Source: Ilyomonas limi (GTDB taxonomy: Bacteria > Bacteroidota > Bacteroidia > Chitinophagales > Chitinophagaceae). Taken from it: DNA of 64,000 nucleotides. Below the pieces are notes generated by a model. The model did not search any database and had not been told where the DNA came from. It was given only the letters and a program-made list of their open reading frames with translations. Below, one piece after another: positions 18,811 through 28,120 of this stretch (its first letter is position 1; each line of letters begins with the position of its first letter). Location: assembly GCF_005233845.1 (NCBI RefSeq), contig NZ_SZQL01000001.1:483304-547303 (forward strand). The letters run 5' to 3'. The position numbers and the translations under genes were made by a program.

Positions 18811-19947
18811 ATGAAGATGGTGCTTTTTTATCACTCGCTGCTCTCCGATTGGAACCATGGCAATGCGCATTTCTTACGTGGTGTTGCTACCGAACTAATT
18901 GCACGTGGCAATGAAGTGATTATTTACGAACCGGAAAATGGTTGGAGTTTATCCAATTTGATACAAGAGCATGGTGAAAAAGCAGTGGAAGAATTTTATG
19001 AATATTACCCATTACTAAAATCCATTCAATACAACGCTGCAACGATTGATTTGGATGCTGTTCTGCAAGATGCCGATCTGGTAATTGTACATGAATGGAA
19101 CGAGCATAGCCTGGTAAAAAAGATTGGTGAGAAGCGTAAGCAATCTTCTTTCAAATTGCTCTTCCACGATACACATCATCGGGCTGTTACCGAACGCGAA
19201 AGCATGAAAGCGTATGATCTTTCTGCTTACGATGGTGTGTTAGCCTTCGGCAACATGATAAAAGAAATCTATTTAAAAGAAGGCTGGACTAAAAGAGCAT
19301 GGACGTGGCATGAGGCTGCAGACACCCGTATCTTTAAACCGTTACCTTCGGATGGTTATGAAGGAGATTTGGTTTGGATTGGTAACTGGGGTGATGAAGA
19401 ACGCACCAAAGAATTATTTGAGTTTCTCATCAATCCTGTAAAAGAATTAGGGCTCAAAGCTAAAATATACGGCGTTCGTTATCCGGAGCATGCAAAAAAA
19501 GCATTGAAAGATGCCGGTATTGAATACGGCGGCTGGCTGCCCAATTTTAAAGCACCGGAAGTATTTGCCAAATACCGTTTTACCGCGCACGTGCCACGCG
19601 GACCGTATGTGCGTTCATTACCCGGCATCCCTACCATCCGCCCGTTTGAAGCAATGGCTTGCGGCATTCCGTTATTGTCTTCGCCCTGGAGTGATGCAGA
19701 ACATTTGTTTACGCCTGGCAAAGATTTCAAATTTGCACAAAATGGTGAAGAAATGAAAGTTTTAATGCAGCAAGTGGTTGCTGGCGAGCCTTGGGTAAAA
19801 GACATGACAGAACATGCTTTGCAAACCATCCGGCAAAAACATACTTGCGCACACCGCGTGGATGAGCTGTATACGATTTGTGAGGAATTAGGAGTAAATA
19901 ATTGCTCACCGGTAAACACGGATGAATATGTAAAGATTACTCAGTAA
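18811..19947 (+). CDS. CgeB-like glycosyltransferase, copy 1
   Basis: A 378-residue GT-B-like protein resembling the CgeB/spore-coat glycosyltransferase group. The N-terminus KMVLFYHSLLSDWNHGNAHF includes the family's WNHG-like element. The C-terminus has IRPFEAMACGIPLLSSPWSD, where the donor is bound, and ends in a KHTCAHRVDEL helix shared with the next two genes. It has no signal peptide or membrane helix. It is the first of three tandem paralogues with gaps of 51 bp and then a 1-bp overlap. Confidence 0.8.
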   Translation: MKMVLFYHSLLSDWNHGNAHFLRGVATELIARGNEVIIYEPENGWSLSNLIQEHGEKAVEEFYEYYPLLKSIQYNAATIDLDAVLQDADLVIVHEWNEHSLVKKIGEKRKQSSFKLLFHDTHHRAVTERESMKAYDLSAYDGVLAFGNMIKEIYLKEGWTKRAWTWHEAADTRIFKPLPSDGYEGDLVWIGNWGDEERTKELFEFLINPVKELGLKAKIYGVRYPEHAKKALKDAGIEYGGWLPNFKAPEVFAKYRFTAHVPRGPYVRSLPGIPTIRPFEAMACGIPLLSSPWSDAEHLFTPGKDFKFAQNGEEMKVLMQQVVAGEPWVKDMTEHALQTIRQKHTCAHRVDELYTICEELGVNNCSPVNTDEYVKITQ

Positions 19948-19998
19948 TCACCTGTATGCATCTGTGCTATCCTCGAGAAAAAATATAAACACCACCAC

Positions 19999-21087
19999 AT
20001 GAAATTTGCATTTTTTGGTTCCAGTTTAGTTTCTGCCTATTGGAATGGTGCCGCAACCTACTACCGCGGTATTATCCGTGCGATGCACGAGCGAGGTCAT
20101 CAGATCGCATTTTATGAACCCGATGCCTATGACCGGCAAAAGAACCGCGATATAGAAGACCCGGATTGGGCACGTATTTATGTATATCAGCCAACAGAAG
20201 AAGAAGTATTTAAAGCGTTGGACGATGCGCTGCATGCAGATATTATCATCAAGACAAGTGGTGTAGGTGTGTTTGATGAATTGCTGGAAAAAGAAGTGTT
20301 GAAATTGAAATTAAAAGGCAAGCATGTTATCTTTTGGGATGTGGATGCACCGGCTACTTTAGACCGCGTAAATTATTCTGAAGGTGATTATTTCAAAGCG
20401 TTAATTCCACAATATGATTTGATATTAACCTATGGTGGCGGCAATCCGGTAGTGAGTGCTTATAAAGAATTGGGTGCGCGTGCCTGCTATCCTATTTACA
20501 ACGCATTAGACCCATCCACGCATCACCCGGTGCCTAAAGAAGCACGCTTTGAAGCAGACCTTGCTTTCCTCGGCAACCGCCTGCCTGACCGTGAAAAACG
20601 TGTAGAGGAATTCTTCCTGAATGTAGCTGCACAAATGCCCGGATGCCACTTTATTTTGGGTGGCAATGGCTGGCACGATAAGCCAATGTCATCCAACATC
20701 AACTACATCGGGCATGTTTTTACCAAAGACCATAATGCATTGAACTGTTCACCTAAAGCAGTGCTGAATATCAGTCGCGATAGTATGGTAAAATACGGTT
20801 TTTCGCCTGCTACGCGTGTGTTTGAAGCGGCTGGTGCAGGCGCCTGTATTATTACGGATTATTGGGTAGGAATAGATACTTTTTTTGAGCCTGAAAAAGA
20901 AATTTTAGTAGCGAATAATGGCGATGAAGTGGCGCAAATTTTATCATCGCTTACCGAAGAAAAAGCAAAGGTAATTGGACAGGCAGCGTTGAAAAAAGTA
21001 CTGGCGAAACATACTTATACACACCGGGCAATAGAGTTAGACGGCATTTTGCAACAGGAATTTTCCACTACAAAAGAGGCTATATAA
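19999..21087 (+). CDS. CgeB-like glycosyltransferase, copy 2
   Basis: A 362-residue paralogue of its neighbours. The N-terminal FFGSSLVSAYWNGAATYYRG matches the WGNGHATTFRG element of copy 3, and the C-terminal motif is GFSPATRVFEAAGAG followed by IITDYWVGID. It ends in KHTYTHRAIELD. The stop and the next start share one base (TAATG), indicating tight coupling with copy 3. Copies 2 and 3 are more alike than either is to copy 1, suggesting successive duplication with new acceptor or linkage specificity. Confidence 0.82.
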   Translation: MKFAFFGSSLVSAYWNGAATYYRGIIRAMHERGHQIAFYEPDAYDRQKNRDIEDPDWARIYVYQPTEEEVFKALDDALHADIIIKTSGVGVFDELLEKEVLKLKLKGKHVIFWDVDAPATLDRVNYSEGDYFKALIPQYDLILTYGGGNPVVSAYKELGARACYPIYNALDPSTHHPVPKEARFEADLAFLGNRLPDREKRVEEFFLNVAAQMPGCHFILGGNGWHDKPMSSNINYIGHVFTKDHNALNCSPKAVLNISRDSMVKYGFSPATRVFEAAGAGACIITDYWVGIDTFFEPEKEILVANNGDEVAQILSSLTEEKAKVIGQAALKKVLAKHTYTHRAIELDGILQQEFSTTKEAI

Positions 21088-22193
21088 TGAGTAAAAAATT
21101 AGACATTGTTATTTTAGGTTTATCCATTACTTCTTCCTGGGGCAATGGGCACGCAACTACCTTTAGAGGATTGGTCAGGGAATTAAATAAAAACGGGCAT
21201 GATGTAACTTTTTTAGAGCGCGATGTTTCCTGGTATGCCTCCAATCGCGACCTTGCTAATACGCCTTTTTGCAAAACCATTTTGTACAATAATCTTGAAG
21301 AATTAAAAACAGAATATGCTGATTTGATTCAACATGCTGATTTAGTGATTGTGGGTTCTTATGTGCCCGAAGGTGTTGCGGTAGGGGAGTTTGTAACCAA
21401 TATTGCAGATGGCATTACGGCTTTCTATGATATTGATACACCGGTTACTTTAACAAAATTGGAAAGAGGCGATTTTGAGTATTTACATCCGGACTTAATT
21501 CCAAAATACGATTTATATTTATCCTTTACCGGCGGGCCTACTTTACAAAGAATAGAACAACAATACGGCTCACCCGCAGCCAGAGCATTCTATTGCTCTT
21601 TCGATCCTGAATTATATTTTCCCGAAGAAACACCTGTCAAATGGGATTTAGGTTATTTGGGAACATATAGCGATGACCGCCAGCCGCCTTTGCAACAATT
21701 AATGCTGGATGCCGCGGAGCAATTAAACGATAAGCGGTTTGTAGTTGCCGGTCCGCAATATCCGCAAAGTATTCATTGGGGAGCTAATGTAGAACGCATT
21801 GAACACCTGCCACCTTCACAGCATCGGGCATTTTACAACAGCCAGCTTTTTACCATGAATATTACCCGTGCCTATATGATTAAGGCGGGCTTTTCACCCA
21901 GCGTACGCCTTTTTGAAGCGGCAGCCTGTGGCACGCCCATCATTTCTGATTATTGGGATGGTATTGACTCTATTTTTGAAATTGAAACGGAAATATTGAT
22001 TTCAAAGTCAGTAGCGGATACCGTTTACTATTTAACAGAAGTTAGCGAAGAACAACGAAAAATTATTGGTGAACGCGCCCGGCAAAAAGTTTTACATCAT
22101 CATACGGCAGCACACCGCGCGAGTGAGTTGGAAATGTATTATAAAGAAGTGGTAGGTAAAAAGGTAGCAAAGCAGCAGGAAGTAGAAAGTTGA
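21087..22193 (+). CDS. CgeB-like glycosyltransferase, copy 3
   Basis: A 368-residue protein with the same layout as copy 2: SSWGNGHATTFRG near the N-terminus, NITRAYMIKAGFSPSVRLF and then FEAAACGTPIISDYW in the donor domain, and an HHTAAHRASELE end. It is the last gene of the plus-strand sugar block, and the DtxR-like gene comes in convergently 66 bp later. No obvious intrinsic terminator was seen in that short gap. Confidence 0.82.
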   Translation: MSKKLDIVILGLSITSSWGNGHATTFRGLVRELNKNGHDVTFLERDVSWYASNRDLANTPFCKTILYNNLEELKTEYADLIQHADLVIVGSYVPEGVAVGEFVTNIADGITAFYDIDTPVTLTKLERGDFEYLHPDLIPKYDLYLSFTGGPTLQRIEQQYGSPAARAFYCSFDPELYFPEETPVKWDLGYLGTYSDDRQPPLQQLMLDAAEQLNDKRFVVAGPQYPQSIHWGANVERIEHLPPSQHRAFYNSQLFTMNITRAYMIKAGFSPSVRLFEAAACGTPIISDYWDGIDSIFEIETEILISKSVADTVYYLTEVSEEQRKIIGERARQKVLHHHTAAHRASELEMYYKEVVGKKVAKQQEVES

Positions 22194-22259
22194 AAACATA
22201 AAAATTTACAGTTTACAGCCTTGATGCGTGAAGACATGTGGCAGGGCTGTATAAGGTTC

Positions 22260-22916
22260 TCACAACACATAAATATTCTCTGCAAACTTCTGGCTCACAC
22301 TCGATCTCTTGCCGTCCACTTCAATCTCCATAATAGCATCATAATCCTGCCGGCTAAGCACTTTTATTTTACTGCTGATACCCAACCCAACTTTTACCAC
22401 ATATTGCAGAAAAGTAGCGCTGTTATCCTTTACCGCAATCAGTTTACAGGTTTTTCCAATGGCAATCTCCGACAATGTTTTGCGTGGTTGTATGTTCAAT
22501 TCACCTTTTGCATTGGGGATGGCGTCGCCGTGCGGATCAAACTCGGGATAGTCGAGAAACTTTTCTAATTTATCTATCAGTTTGGCAGATTGAATATGCT
22601 CCAATTGTTCGGCAATTTCATGTACTTCATCCCAGCTAAATTCCAGTTTTTCATACAAAAAAGTTTCCCAAAGCCGGTGTTTGCGAATGATGTCTACCGC
22701 TTTGCGTTTGCCTTCTGCAGTGAGCGAAATTTTGCCATACTTCTCATAGTGAATTAACTTCTTTTCTTTCAGCTTCTTAAGCATATCATTTACCGAAGCG
22801 GGCTTCACATTCAGATGCGCCGCCAGTTCGTTAGTACCGGCTTTGTTTTTACCAATATTTTCTGTAGTGAGGTGAAATAATGCCTTTAGATAATTCTCTT
22901 CTGTATGCGATAACAT
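22260..22916 (-). CDS. DtxR/MntR family metal-dependent repressor
   Basis: A 218-residue regulator with an N-terminal winged helix (SHTEENYLKALFHL, then NELAAHLNVKPASVNDMLKKL as the recognition region). A dimerisation/metal-binding domain contains H-W-E-H-EIAEQLEHI residues, and a C-terminal FeoA/SH3-like domain begins near 150. Family members bind Fe2+ or Mn2+ and repress uptake genes. It is divergent from a TonB receptor, with a DtxR-type palindrome between them. That supports direct control of the receptor and possibly autoregulation. Whether it senses Fe or Mn cannot be read here. Confidence 0.9.
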   Translation of the reverse strand: MLSHTEENYLKALFHLTTENIGKNKAGTNELAAHLNVKPASVNDMLKKLKEKKLIHYEKYGKISLTAEGKRKAVDIIRKHRLWETFLYEKLEFSWDEVHEIAEQLEHIQSAKLIDKLEKFLDYPEFDPHGDAIPNAKGELNIQPRKTLSEIAIGKTCKLIAVKDNSATFLQYVVKVGLGISSKIKVLSRQDYDAIMEIEVDGKRSSVSQKFAENIYVL

Positions 22917-22947
22917 AGCATAAAGATATGTGATTTATCAAAATGTT

Positions 22948-22979
22948 TTTGTTAGGTAAGCCTAACTTGCATAATTTTG
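22948..22979 (+). promoter_or_regulatory. Bacteroidota-type promoter of the TonB receptor gene
   Basis: TTTG at 22948-22951 and TAATTTTG at 22972-22979 match the phylum's -33 TTTG and -7 TAnnTTTG elements, with 20 bp between them. The DtxR-type operator fills the spacer. The implied transcript start is near 22984. Confidence 0.75.
22951..22966. promoter_or_regulatory. DtxR-type operator
   Basis: A palindrome with 6-bp perfect arms (GTTAGG / CCTAAC) around TAAG. The core TTAGGTAAGCCTAAC differs at a single base from the DtxR/IdeR consensus core TTAGGTTAGCCTAAC. It lies in the spacer of the predicted TonB-receptor promoter and 35 bp upstream of the repressor gene, ideal for metal-dependent repression. 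Confidence 0.85.
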
Positions 22980-22997
22980 CCAGTGAAACAATATAAC

Positions 22998-25472
22998 GTG
23001 ATAAAAATTTATACGACCATATTACTATGTGTTATCTTCTTTGCAGGTACAGCAAATACGTTGTTTGCACAAACAGCAAGTATAGCCGGCAAAATAGTTT
23101 CGGAGGGTAAACCTGTCGCCCTGGCAAGTGTGGTGCTCGCTGAAACAAACCAGGGAACGGTTACAGATAGCTACGGATATTTCCTCATCAGCAATGTTAT
23201 ACCCGGCACCTATCGTATTCATATTTCCTACATTGGTTATGATAATATAGAAAGACAGTTAACGCTTAAGAATAATGAATCAGTTACACTTACTATTACA
23301 CTTGTGAACAATAGGAGTATGCTTGATGAGGTGGTAGTAACCGGCGTTTCAAAGGCAACACACGTCAGGGAAAATCCTGTAGCCGTGGTAAGTGTTTCCT
23401 CAAAAGCTATTACCCAAACAACCGCCGGCAATATCATTGATGTACTGGTTAAAAATGCGCCCGGCGTAAATGCAGTGAAAACAGGCCCTAATATTTCCAA
23501 ACCCTTTATTCGTGGCCTTGGCTACAACCGAGTGCTTACTTTGTACGATGGCATAAGGCAGGAAGGACAACAGTGGGGCGATGAACATGGGATTGAAGTG
23601 GATGCCTATAATATTCACAGAGCCGAGATTATAAAAGGTCCTGCCAGCCTGATGTATGGTTCGGATGCAGTTGCCGGTGTAGTGAGTTTGTTTCCTTTTA
23701 TTCCAAATGAGAGCGATGGAAAATGGCATGGAAATGTTACCTCCGAATACCAGACTAACAATAATATGGCAGGAAATGGTTTCAGGCTATATTACAATAA
23801 AACGCATTTTTTGTTTGCCTTGAGAGGTGCATACCGGCTGGCTAAAAACTATCGTAATGCTGTTGACGGTACAGTGTACAATACCAACTTCAACGAGAAA
23901 AATTTATCTGCACTTTTAGGGTATAAGACCAGTAAAGGATATACACACGTCAATGCCAGCCTGTATGATAATTTGCAAGGTATTCCGGATGGCAGCCGCG
24001 ATTCATTAACCAGAATGTTTACAAAGCAAATAAATGAGGGCATTAATGATGATATCAAACACCGTCCAATTGTTTCACCGGATGAATTAAATACATATCA
24101 GCTTTCTCCATTGCACCAGCGTATTCAGCATTATAGGGCATACATAAAAAGTGCCTATGAAACAGGCAAAGGCAATATTGATTTCCTCTTTGCCTTACAG
24201 CAAAATATCCGTAGAGAATACAATCATCCAACTAAGCCGCAACAGGCGGGTATGTATGTGCGGTTGAATACGTTGAACTATGATTTGCATTACAATACAC
24301 CAAAGATTATCAACATCGAAACTACTGTTGGTGTGAATGGTATGCTGCAACATAATAAAAGCAAGGATGCCACTGATTTTCCTATACCCAATTACAACTT
24401 GCTGGATGCCGGCATATTTGTATATGCAAAATGGAAGCAAAAAAATGTTACAATCAGCGGTGGAGTCCGTTATGATATACGGCAGGTTAGATGGAATGAC
24501 TTCTATGTAAAAACCGATCCTCTAACCGGCTTCAATCAGCAGGTGAATGAGCAAGATACAACTGGTGCAACATTGCAGTTTCCGGCTTATACAAAAAGCT
24601 TTACCGGTGTTTCTGCAAGTGTGGGATTTGCATGGCACCTAACAAACAACGTTAGCATTAAAGCAAATGTGGGCAGAGGTTACAGAGCACCTAATATAAC
24701 TGAAATAGCATCGAACGGATTGGACCCCGGAGCACATATTTTTTACATTGGCAACAGAAACTTTGATCCTGAATTTTCACTGCAGGAAGATGTAGGAGTG
24801 AGTGCTACCTTCAAAGCTGTTTCGGCTGAAGTAAGCTTATTTAATAATAATATCCAGCATTACATTTATCTTACCATGCTTGCCGATGCGAATGGAAATC
24901 CTTTAACGGATGCGCAGGGAAATAAGACCTATCAATACCAGCAGGCAGCTGCACAACTATATGGCATGGAGGCCTGGCTTGCTGTTCACCCGCAAAAAAT
25001 GGAGGGTTTTAGCTTTAATAATAGCCTGGCTATCGTGTATGGATTTAATAAAAAGCAGGATTATAAAAAGCAGGATATTAATGGAGAGTATTTACCACTT
25101 ATCCCGCCTTTAAAATTAGTAAGCAACATTGCTCAAAAAGTCAAACTGAGATCAAAAATAATAACAATGCTCACTCCAAAAGTGGAAGTAGAGTTCAATG
25201 CTGCGCAAGACCGCTTCTTAGGATTAAACAGTACAGAAACCGGTACACCGGGCTATCATTTGATTAATATAGGTTGGATAGCAGAGATACAATACTTACC
25301 AGCCAAAACGATGCAGTTGTTGTTTGAGGTTAATAACATTACAAACAAAGTATATCAATCGCACTTAAACCGGCTGAAATATTTTGAGTATTACAGCCAA
25401 TCACCAAGCGGGCATACCGGCATTTACAATATGGGACGAAACATTTGTATGAAGGTTATTTTGCCATTTTGA
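22998..25472 (+). CDS. TonB-dependent outer-membrane receptor, metal-regulated
   Basis: A receptor of about 824 residues: signal peptide, a carboxypeptidase-like beta domain (SIAGKIVSEGKPVALASVV), the plug (LKNAPGVNAVKTGP, GASLMYGS-like end), then the 22-strand barrel closing in a C-terminal phenylalanine. The plug motif GDEHGIEVD and the histidine-rich segment LHQRIQHYRAYIK resemble zinc or iron/manganese receptors of the ZnuD type. Possible starts are TTG 22977, GTG 22983 and GTG 22998. I chose 22998 because the predicted transcript start lies near 22984 and this start still gives a full signal peptide. The operator points to repression when metal is plentiful. Confidence 0.88.
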   Translation: MIKIYTTILLCVIFFAGTANTLFAQTASIAGKIVSEGKPVALASVVLAETNQGTVTDSYGYFLISNVIPGTYRIHISYIGYDNIERQLTLKNNESVTLTITLVNNRSMLDEVVVTGVSKATHVRENPVAVVSVSSKAITQTTAGNIIDVLVKNAPGVNAVKTGPNISKPFIRGLGYNRVLTLYDGIRQEGQQWGDEHGIEVDAYNIHRAEIIKGPASLMYGSDAVAGVVSLFPFIPNESDGKWHGNVTSEYQTNNNMAGNGFRLYYNKTHFLFALRGAYRLAKNYRNAVDGTVYNTNFNEKNLSALLGYKTSKGYTHVNASLYDNLQGIPDGSRDSLTRMFTKQINEGINDDIKHRPIVSPDELNTYQLSPLHQRIQHYRAYIKSAYETGKGNIDFLFALQQNIRREYNHPTKPQQAGMYVRLNTLNYDLHYNTPKIINIETTVGVNGMLQHNKSKDATDFPIPNYNLLDAGIFVYAKWKQKNVTISGGVRYDIRQVRWNDFYVKTDPLTGFNQQVNEQDTTGATLQFPAYTKSFTGVSASVGFAWHLTNNVSIKANVGRGYRAPNITEIASNGLDPGAHIFYIGNRNFDPEFSLQEDVGVSATFKAVSAEVSLFNNNIQHYIYLTMLADANGNPLTDAQGNKTYQYQQAAAQLYGMEAWLAVHPQKMEGFSFNNSLAIVYGFNKKQDYKKQDINGEYLPLIPPLKLVSNIAQKVKLRSKIITMLTPKVEVEFNAAQDRFLGLNSTETGTPGYHLINIGWIAEIQYLPAKTMQLLFEVNNITNKVYQSHLNRLKYFEYYSQSPSGHTGIYNMGRNICMKVILPF

Positions 25473-25525
25473 TAAATCTGTAAAAGGCATAATTTATTTA
25501 GTCTGAGTACCTGGGTAATTTAATA

Positions 25526-25575
25526 ACAGTAAACAAAAAGGCAGCCCTTTTCAAGGCTGCCTTTTTGTTTACTGT
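25526..25575. terminator. Bidirectional terminator between TonB receptor and Ino1 genes
   Basis: A perfect 21-bp inverted repeat (25526-25546 with 25555-25575) with an 8-nt loop. The arms carry A and T runs on both sides of a GC core, so it can terminate in both directions. It lies between the TonB receptor gene and the converging ino1 gene. Confidence 0.9.
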
Positions 25576-25727
25576 AAACTTATTCAAGCTGTCTTATATA
25601 TTAGTTACATTTTTAAGAATATGGAACTATGAAGTTGCGAGGAAAAAAGCCTCATAAAGTATTCTTTATTATCCTTTGCGCAACTTTGAACCCTTTGTCT
25701 TTGTAGTTAAAATTTTTTTAAATACTA

Positions 25728-27053
25728 TTACATTACTTCTGCCAAATCCTGATAATAATCCAAACCTAAATGTGTAATTAAATCTTCGCCCATCAAATGA
25801 CGCAAGGTATTTTGTAGCTTAATTAATTGCTTGAAGATATCATGCTCAGGACGCAATCCCGGCGCGGTTTGCGGAGATTTAAAATAGAAAGACAACCATT
25901 CCTGAATGCCCGACATACCGGCTCTTTTTGCAAGGTCGCTAAACAAGGCTAAGTCCAGTACGATAGGGGCGGCCAAAATAGAATCGCGGCATAGGAAATT
26001 GATCTTAATCTGCATCGAATAACCCAGCCAGCCAAAGATGTCAATATTATCCCAGCTTTCTTTATTATCGCCATGTGGCGGGTAATAATTGATTCTTACT
26101 TTATGATAAATTTCCCCATACAACTCCGGGTTCATATCCGGCTGCAGAATATCTTCCAGCACACTCAGCTTCGATACTTCTTTGGTCTTAAAATTATCCG
26201 GATGGTCTAATACATAGCCGTCACGATTACCCAGGATATTAGAAGAAAACCAGCCTTTGATACCCAATGATCTCGCAGCTAAGCCCGGTGCCAAAATCGT
26301 CTTCATTAATGTTTGACCAGTCTTAAAGTCTTTACCGCCAATGGGTGTTCCGGTTTCTTTTGCCAGTTCAATCAATGCAGGAATATCGCAGGTTAAATTT
26401 GGAGCACCATTCATAAACGGCACGCCCAGCTTAATAGCAGCATACGCATAAATCATAGAAGGTGCAATAGCAGGATCATTATTCTGCAAGCCTTCTTCAA
26501 AGGCTTCTATGGTTTGATGCACTTCCGAAATTTCATGGTATCGCTCGGTAGAGCCACTCCATACCACTACCACGCGTGAGCAATCATTGGCTTCTTTAAA
26601 GTTTTCAATATCATCCATCAGGCACTTGGCAAGGTCGGCTTTGGTACGCTCTTCTTTTACATGCGTACCATTCAAGTTAGGAACATAATGTTTATCAAAT
26701 ACCGCTTTCATTGGCTTAATGGCTTCCAACTCTTCCCGCACTGCATGCAACAGCATAGGCTCCAATACTTTGGCCTTCATGGCTGCTTCAAATACATTAT
26801 CACTATACAAGTCCCAGCCACCAAAAACAATCTCGTCCAACTCGGCAAGCGGCACAAAATCTTTTATTTTCGGATAGCGGTTTTCGGTTCTTTTACCCAA
26901 CCGTATATTACCCATTTGTGTTAATGAACCAACGGGTTGCGCCAACCCTTTTTTTACGGCAGCAACACCGGCAATCAATGTAGTGGCTACTGCGCCCATT
27001 CCCGGCAGCAATATGCCCAGTCTTCCCTCAGCTTTTTCAATAGGATTTTGCAT
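25728..27053 (-). CDS. ino1: Myo-inositol-1-phosphate synthase
   Basis: Converts glucose 6-phosphate to 1L-myo-inositol 1-phosphate using NAD+ in the cytosol. The 441-residue protein has the NAD-binding GMGAVATTLIAG at 18-29. Active-site stretches are IGGKDFKTGQT (catalytic lysines, about 243-252), GWFSSNILGNRDG and DHPDNFKTKEVSK. The length is nearer the bacterial and archaeal form than the 530-residue eukaryotic form. The upstream gene on the same strand is a histidine phosphatase 229 bp away. In this phylum inositol phosphate serves inositol lipids; the flanking glycosyltransferases make a glycosyl-inositol product another option. Confidence 0.94.
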   Translation of the reverse strand: MQNPIEKAEGRLGILLPGMGAVATTLIAGVAAVKKGLAQPVGSLTQMGNIRLGKRTENRYPKIKDFVPLAELDEIVFGGWDLYSDNVFEAAMKAKVLEPMLLHAVREELEAIKPMKAVFDKHYVPNLNGTHVKEERTKADLAKCLMDDIENFKEANDCSRVVVVWSGSTERYHEISEVHQTIEAFEEGLQNNDPAIAPSMIYAYAAIKLGVPFMNGAPNLTCDIPALIELAKETGTPIGGKDFKTGQTLMKTILAPGLAARSLGIKGWFSSNILGNRDGYVLDHPDNFKTKEVSKLSVLEDILQPDMNPELYGEIYHKVRINYYPPHGDNKESWDNIDIFGWLGYSMQIKINFLCRDSILAAPIVLDLALFSDLAKRAGMSGIQEWLSFYFKSPQTAPGLRPEHDIFKQLIKLQNTLRHLMGEDLITHLGLDYYQDLAEVM

Positions 27054-27282
27054 GTGATTTTTTGATTTGTTGTGTAATGATTATCAAATACTACACCCAA
27101 TTAAAGCTTTATATAAAAATTTGTCACCATAGTTGCAGTTAACAGATGAGGGATGACAGCAATAAAGCAGTGCTGCATGTATTATTGAAAGTGTGTTTTA
27201 TAATTATGAATCCCTGGTACATAATAAAATCCTCTCTTTTCCGTGTTTTAGTCCGTGTTATCCGCGGTTCATTTTGCCTGTG

Positions 27283-27876
27283 CTATAATCCGCCGCCATT
27301 CACCAACGTAATCCTTGCTGTTTCCTTATACACTTCCACTATACTCACCGATGCCGGGCTGATTTCTATACGCTGAAACAGATCCAAATGAATACCGGCA
27401 TAATAAGCAATTGCTGCTTTTATTAAATCGGAATGGCTAACGACCGCTACTGTTTCATTTTGATGTTGAACACATAGCTTTTGTAGCCCTGCAACAATGC
27501 GGGCTTGTGCTTCCAGCATCAATTCTCCGCCAGGAATACGTGTACAACTCCTGAATGAATTGAACAGTTGAAATGGTTGTTGATGTTGCAAATCTTCAAA
27601 GCTGCAATTTGTCCATTCGCCAAAATCAATCTCTATAAAATCTTTGTTGATGACCGTCTCCAAATAATGCCCTTTTGCAACCGGTTCAGCCGTTTCAACA
27701 GCGCGTTCCAGCGGGCTGCTATAGATGGCTGCAAGGGGCACATTTGCAAGCCTTTCTGCGAGTTGTTGTGCCTGCATTTGCCCTGTTTCATTCAAATGTA
27801 CACCTGCTGTTCTCCCGGACAATTTTTTACCTACGGCCGCTGTTGCTGCATGTCTGATTAATAAAAAGGTAGTCAT
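27283..27876 (-). CDS. Histidine phosphatase family protein
   Basis: A 197-residue member of the phosphoglycerate-mutase-like superfamily. The phosphohistidine motif is LIRHAAT near residue 7, with RHA in place of the common RHG. Other catalytic parts are SSPLERAVETAEP, EIDFGEW and VVSHSDLIKAAIAYY with the second histidine. It resembles CobC/phosphoserine-phosphatase-type small phosphatases. Its position upstream of the inositol-1-phosphate synthase gene suggests it could dephosphorylate inositol phosphate or a sugar phosphate, but this is only context. Confidence 0.85.
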   Translation of the reverse strand: MTTFLLIRHAATAAVGKKLSGRTAGVHLNETGQMQAQQLAERLANVPLAAIYSSPLERAVETAEPVAKGHYLETVINKDFIEIDFGEWTNCSFEDLQHQQPFQLFNSFRSCTRIPGGELMLEAQARIVAGLQKLCVQHQNETVAVVSHSDLIKAAIAYYAGIHLDLFQRIEISPASVSIVEVYKETARITLVNGGGL

Positions 27877-28120
27877 GAAGTTATTTTATAAGTGCTGTTA
27901 CTGATTTATCTTTTATATTGCCTTGCAACGAACGTTAATTCCTGCAGAACACCCATCTCAGACTGAGAGAATTATAACCACTGTACTGTACATAGTGTAC
28001 ATGGACTAACTTTTGCAGGACAATTGCACCAACTGATGGCAGTAGTGCGGATGTAAAAATAGGTTGGATATAAAGCATACAATTAAAAAATTATTTCAGA
28101 AATAAACAGGAAAAACAAAC

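Noticed and set aside
27950-28000. CTGAGAG resembling part of a TPP riboswitch
   Set aside because: The rest of the conserved core (GGGGTGC and the ACCTGATC-TAATGCC part) is missing, and the downstream gene is a pyruvyl transferase.
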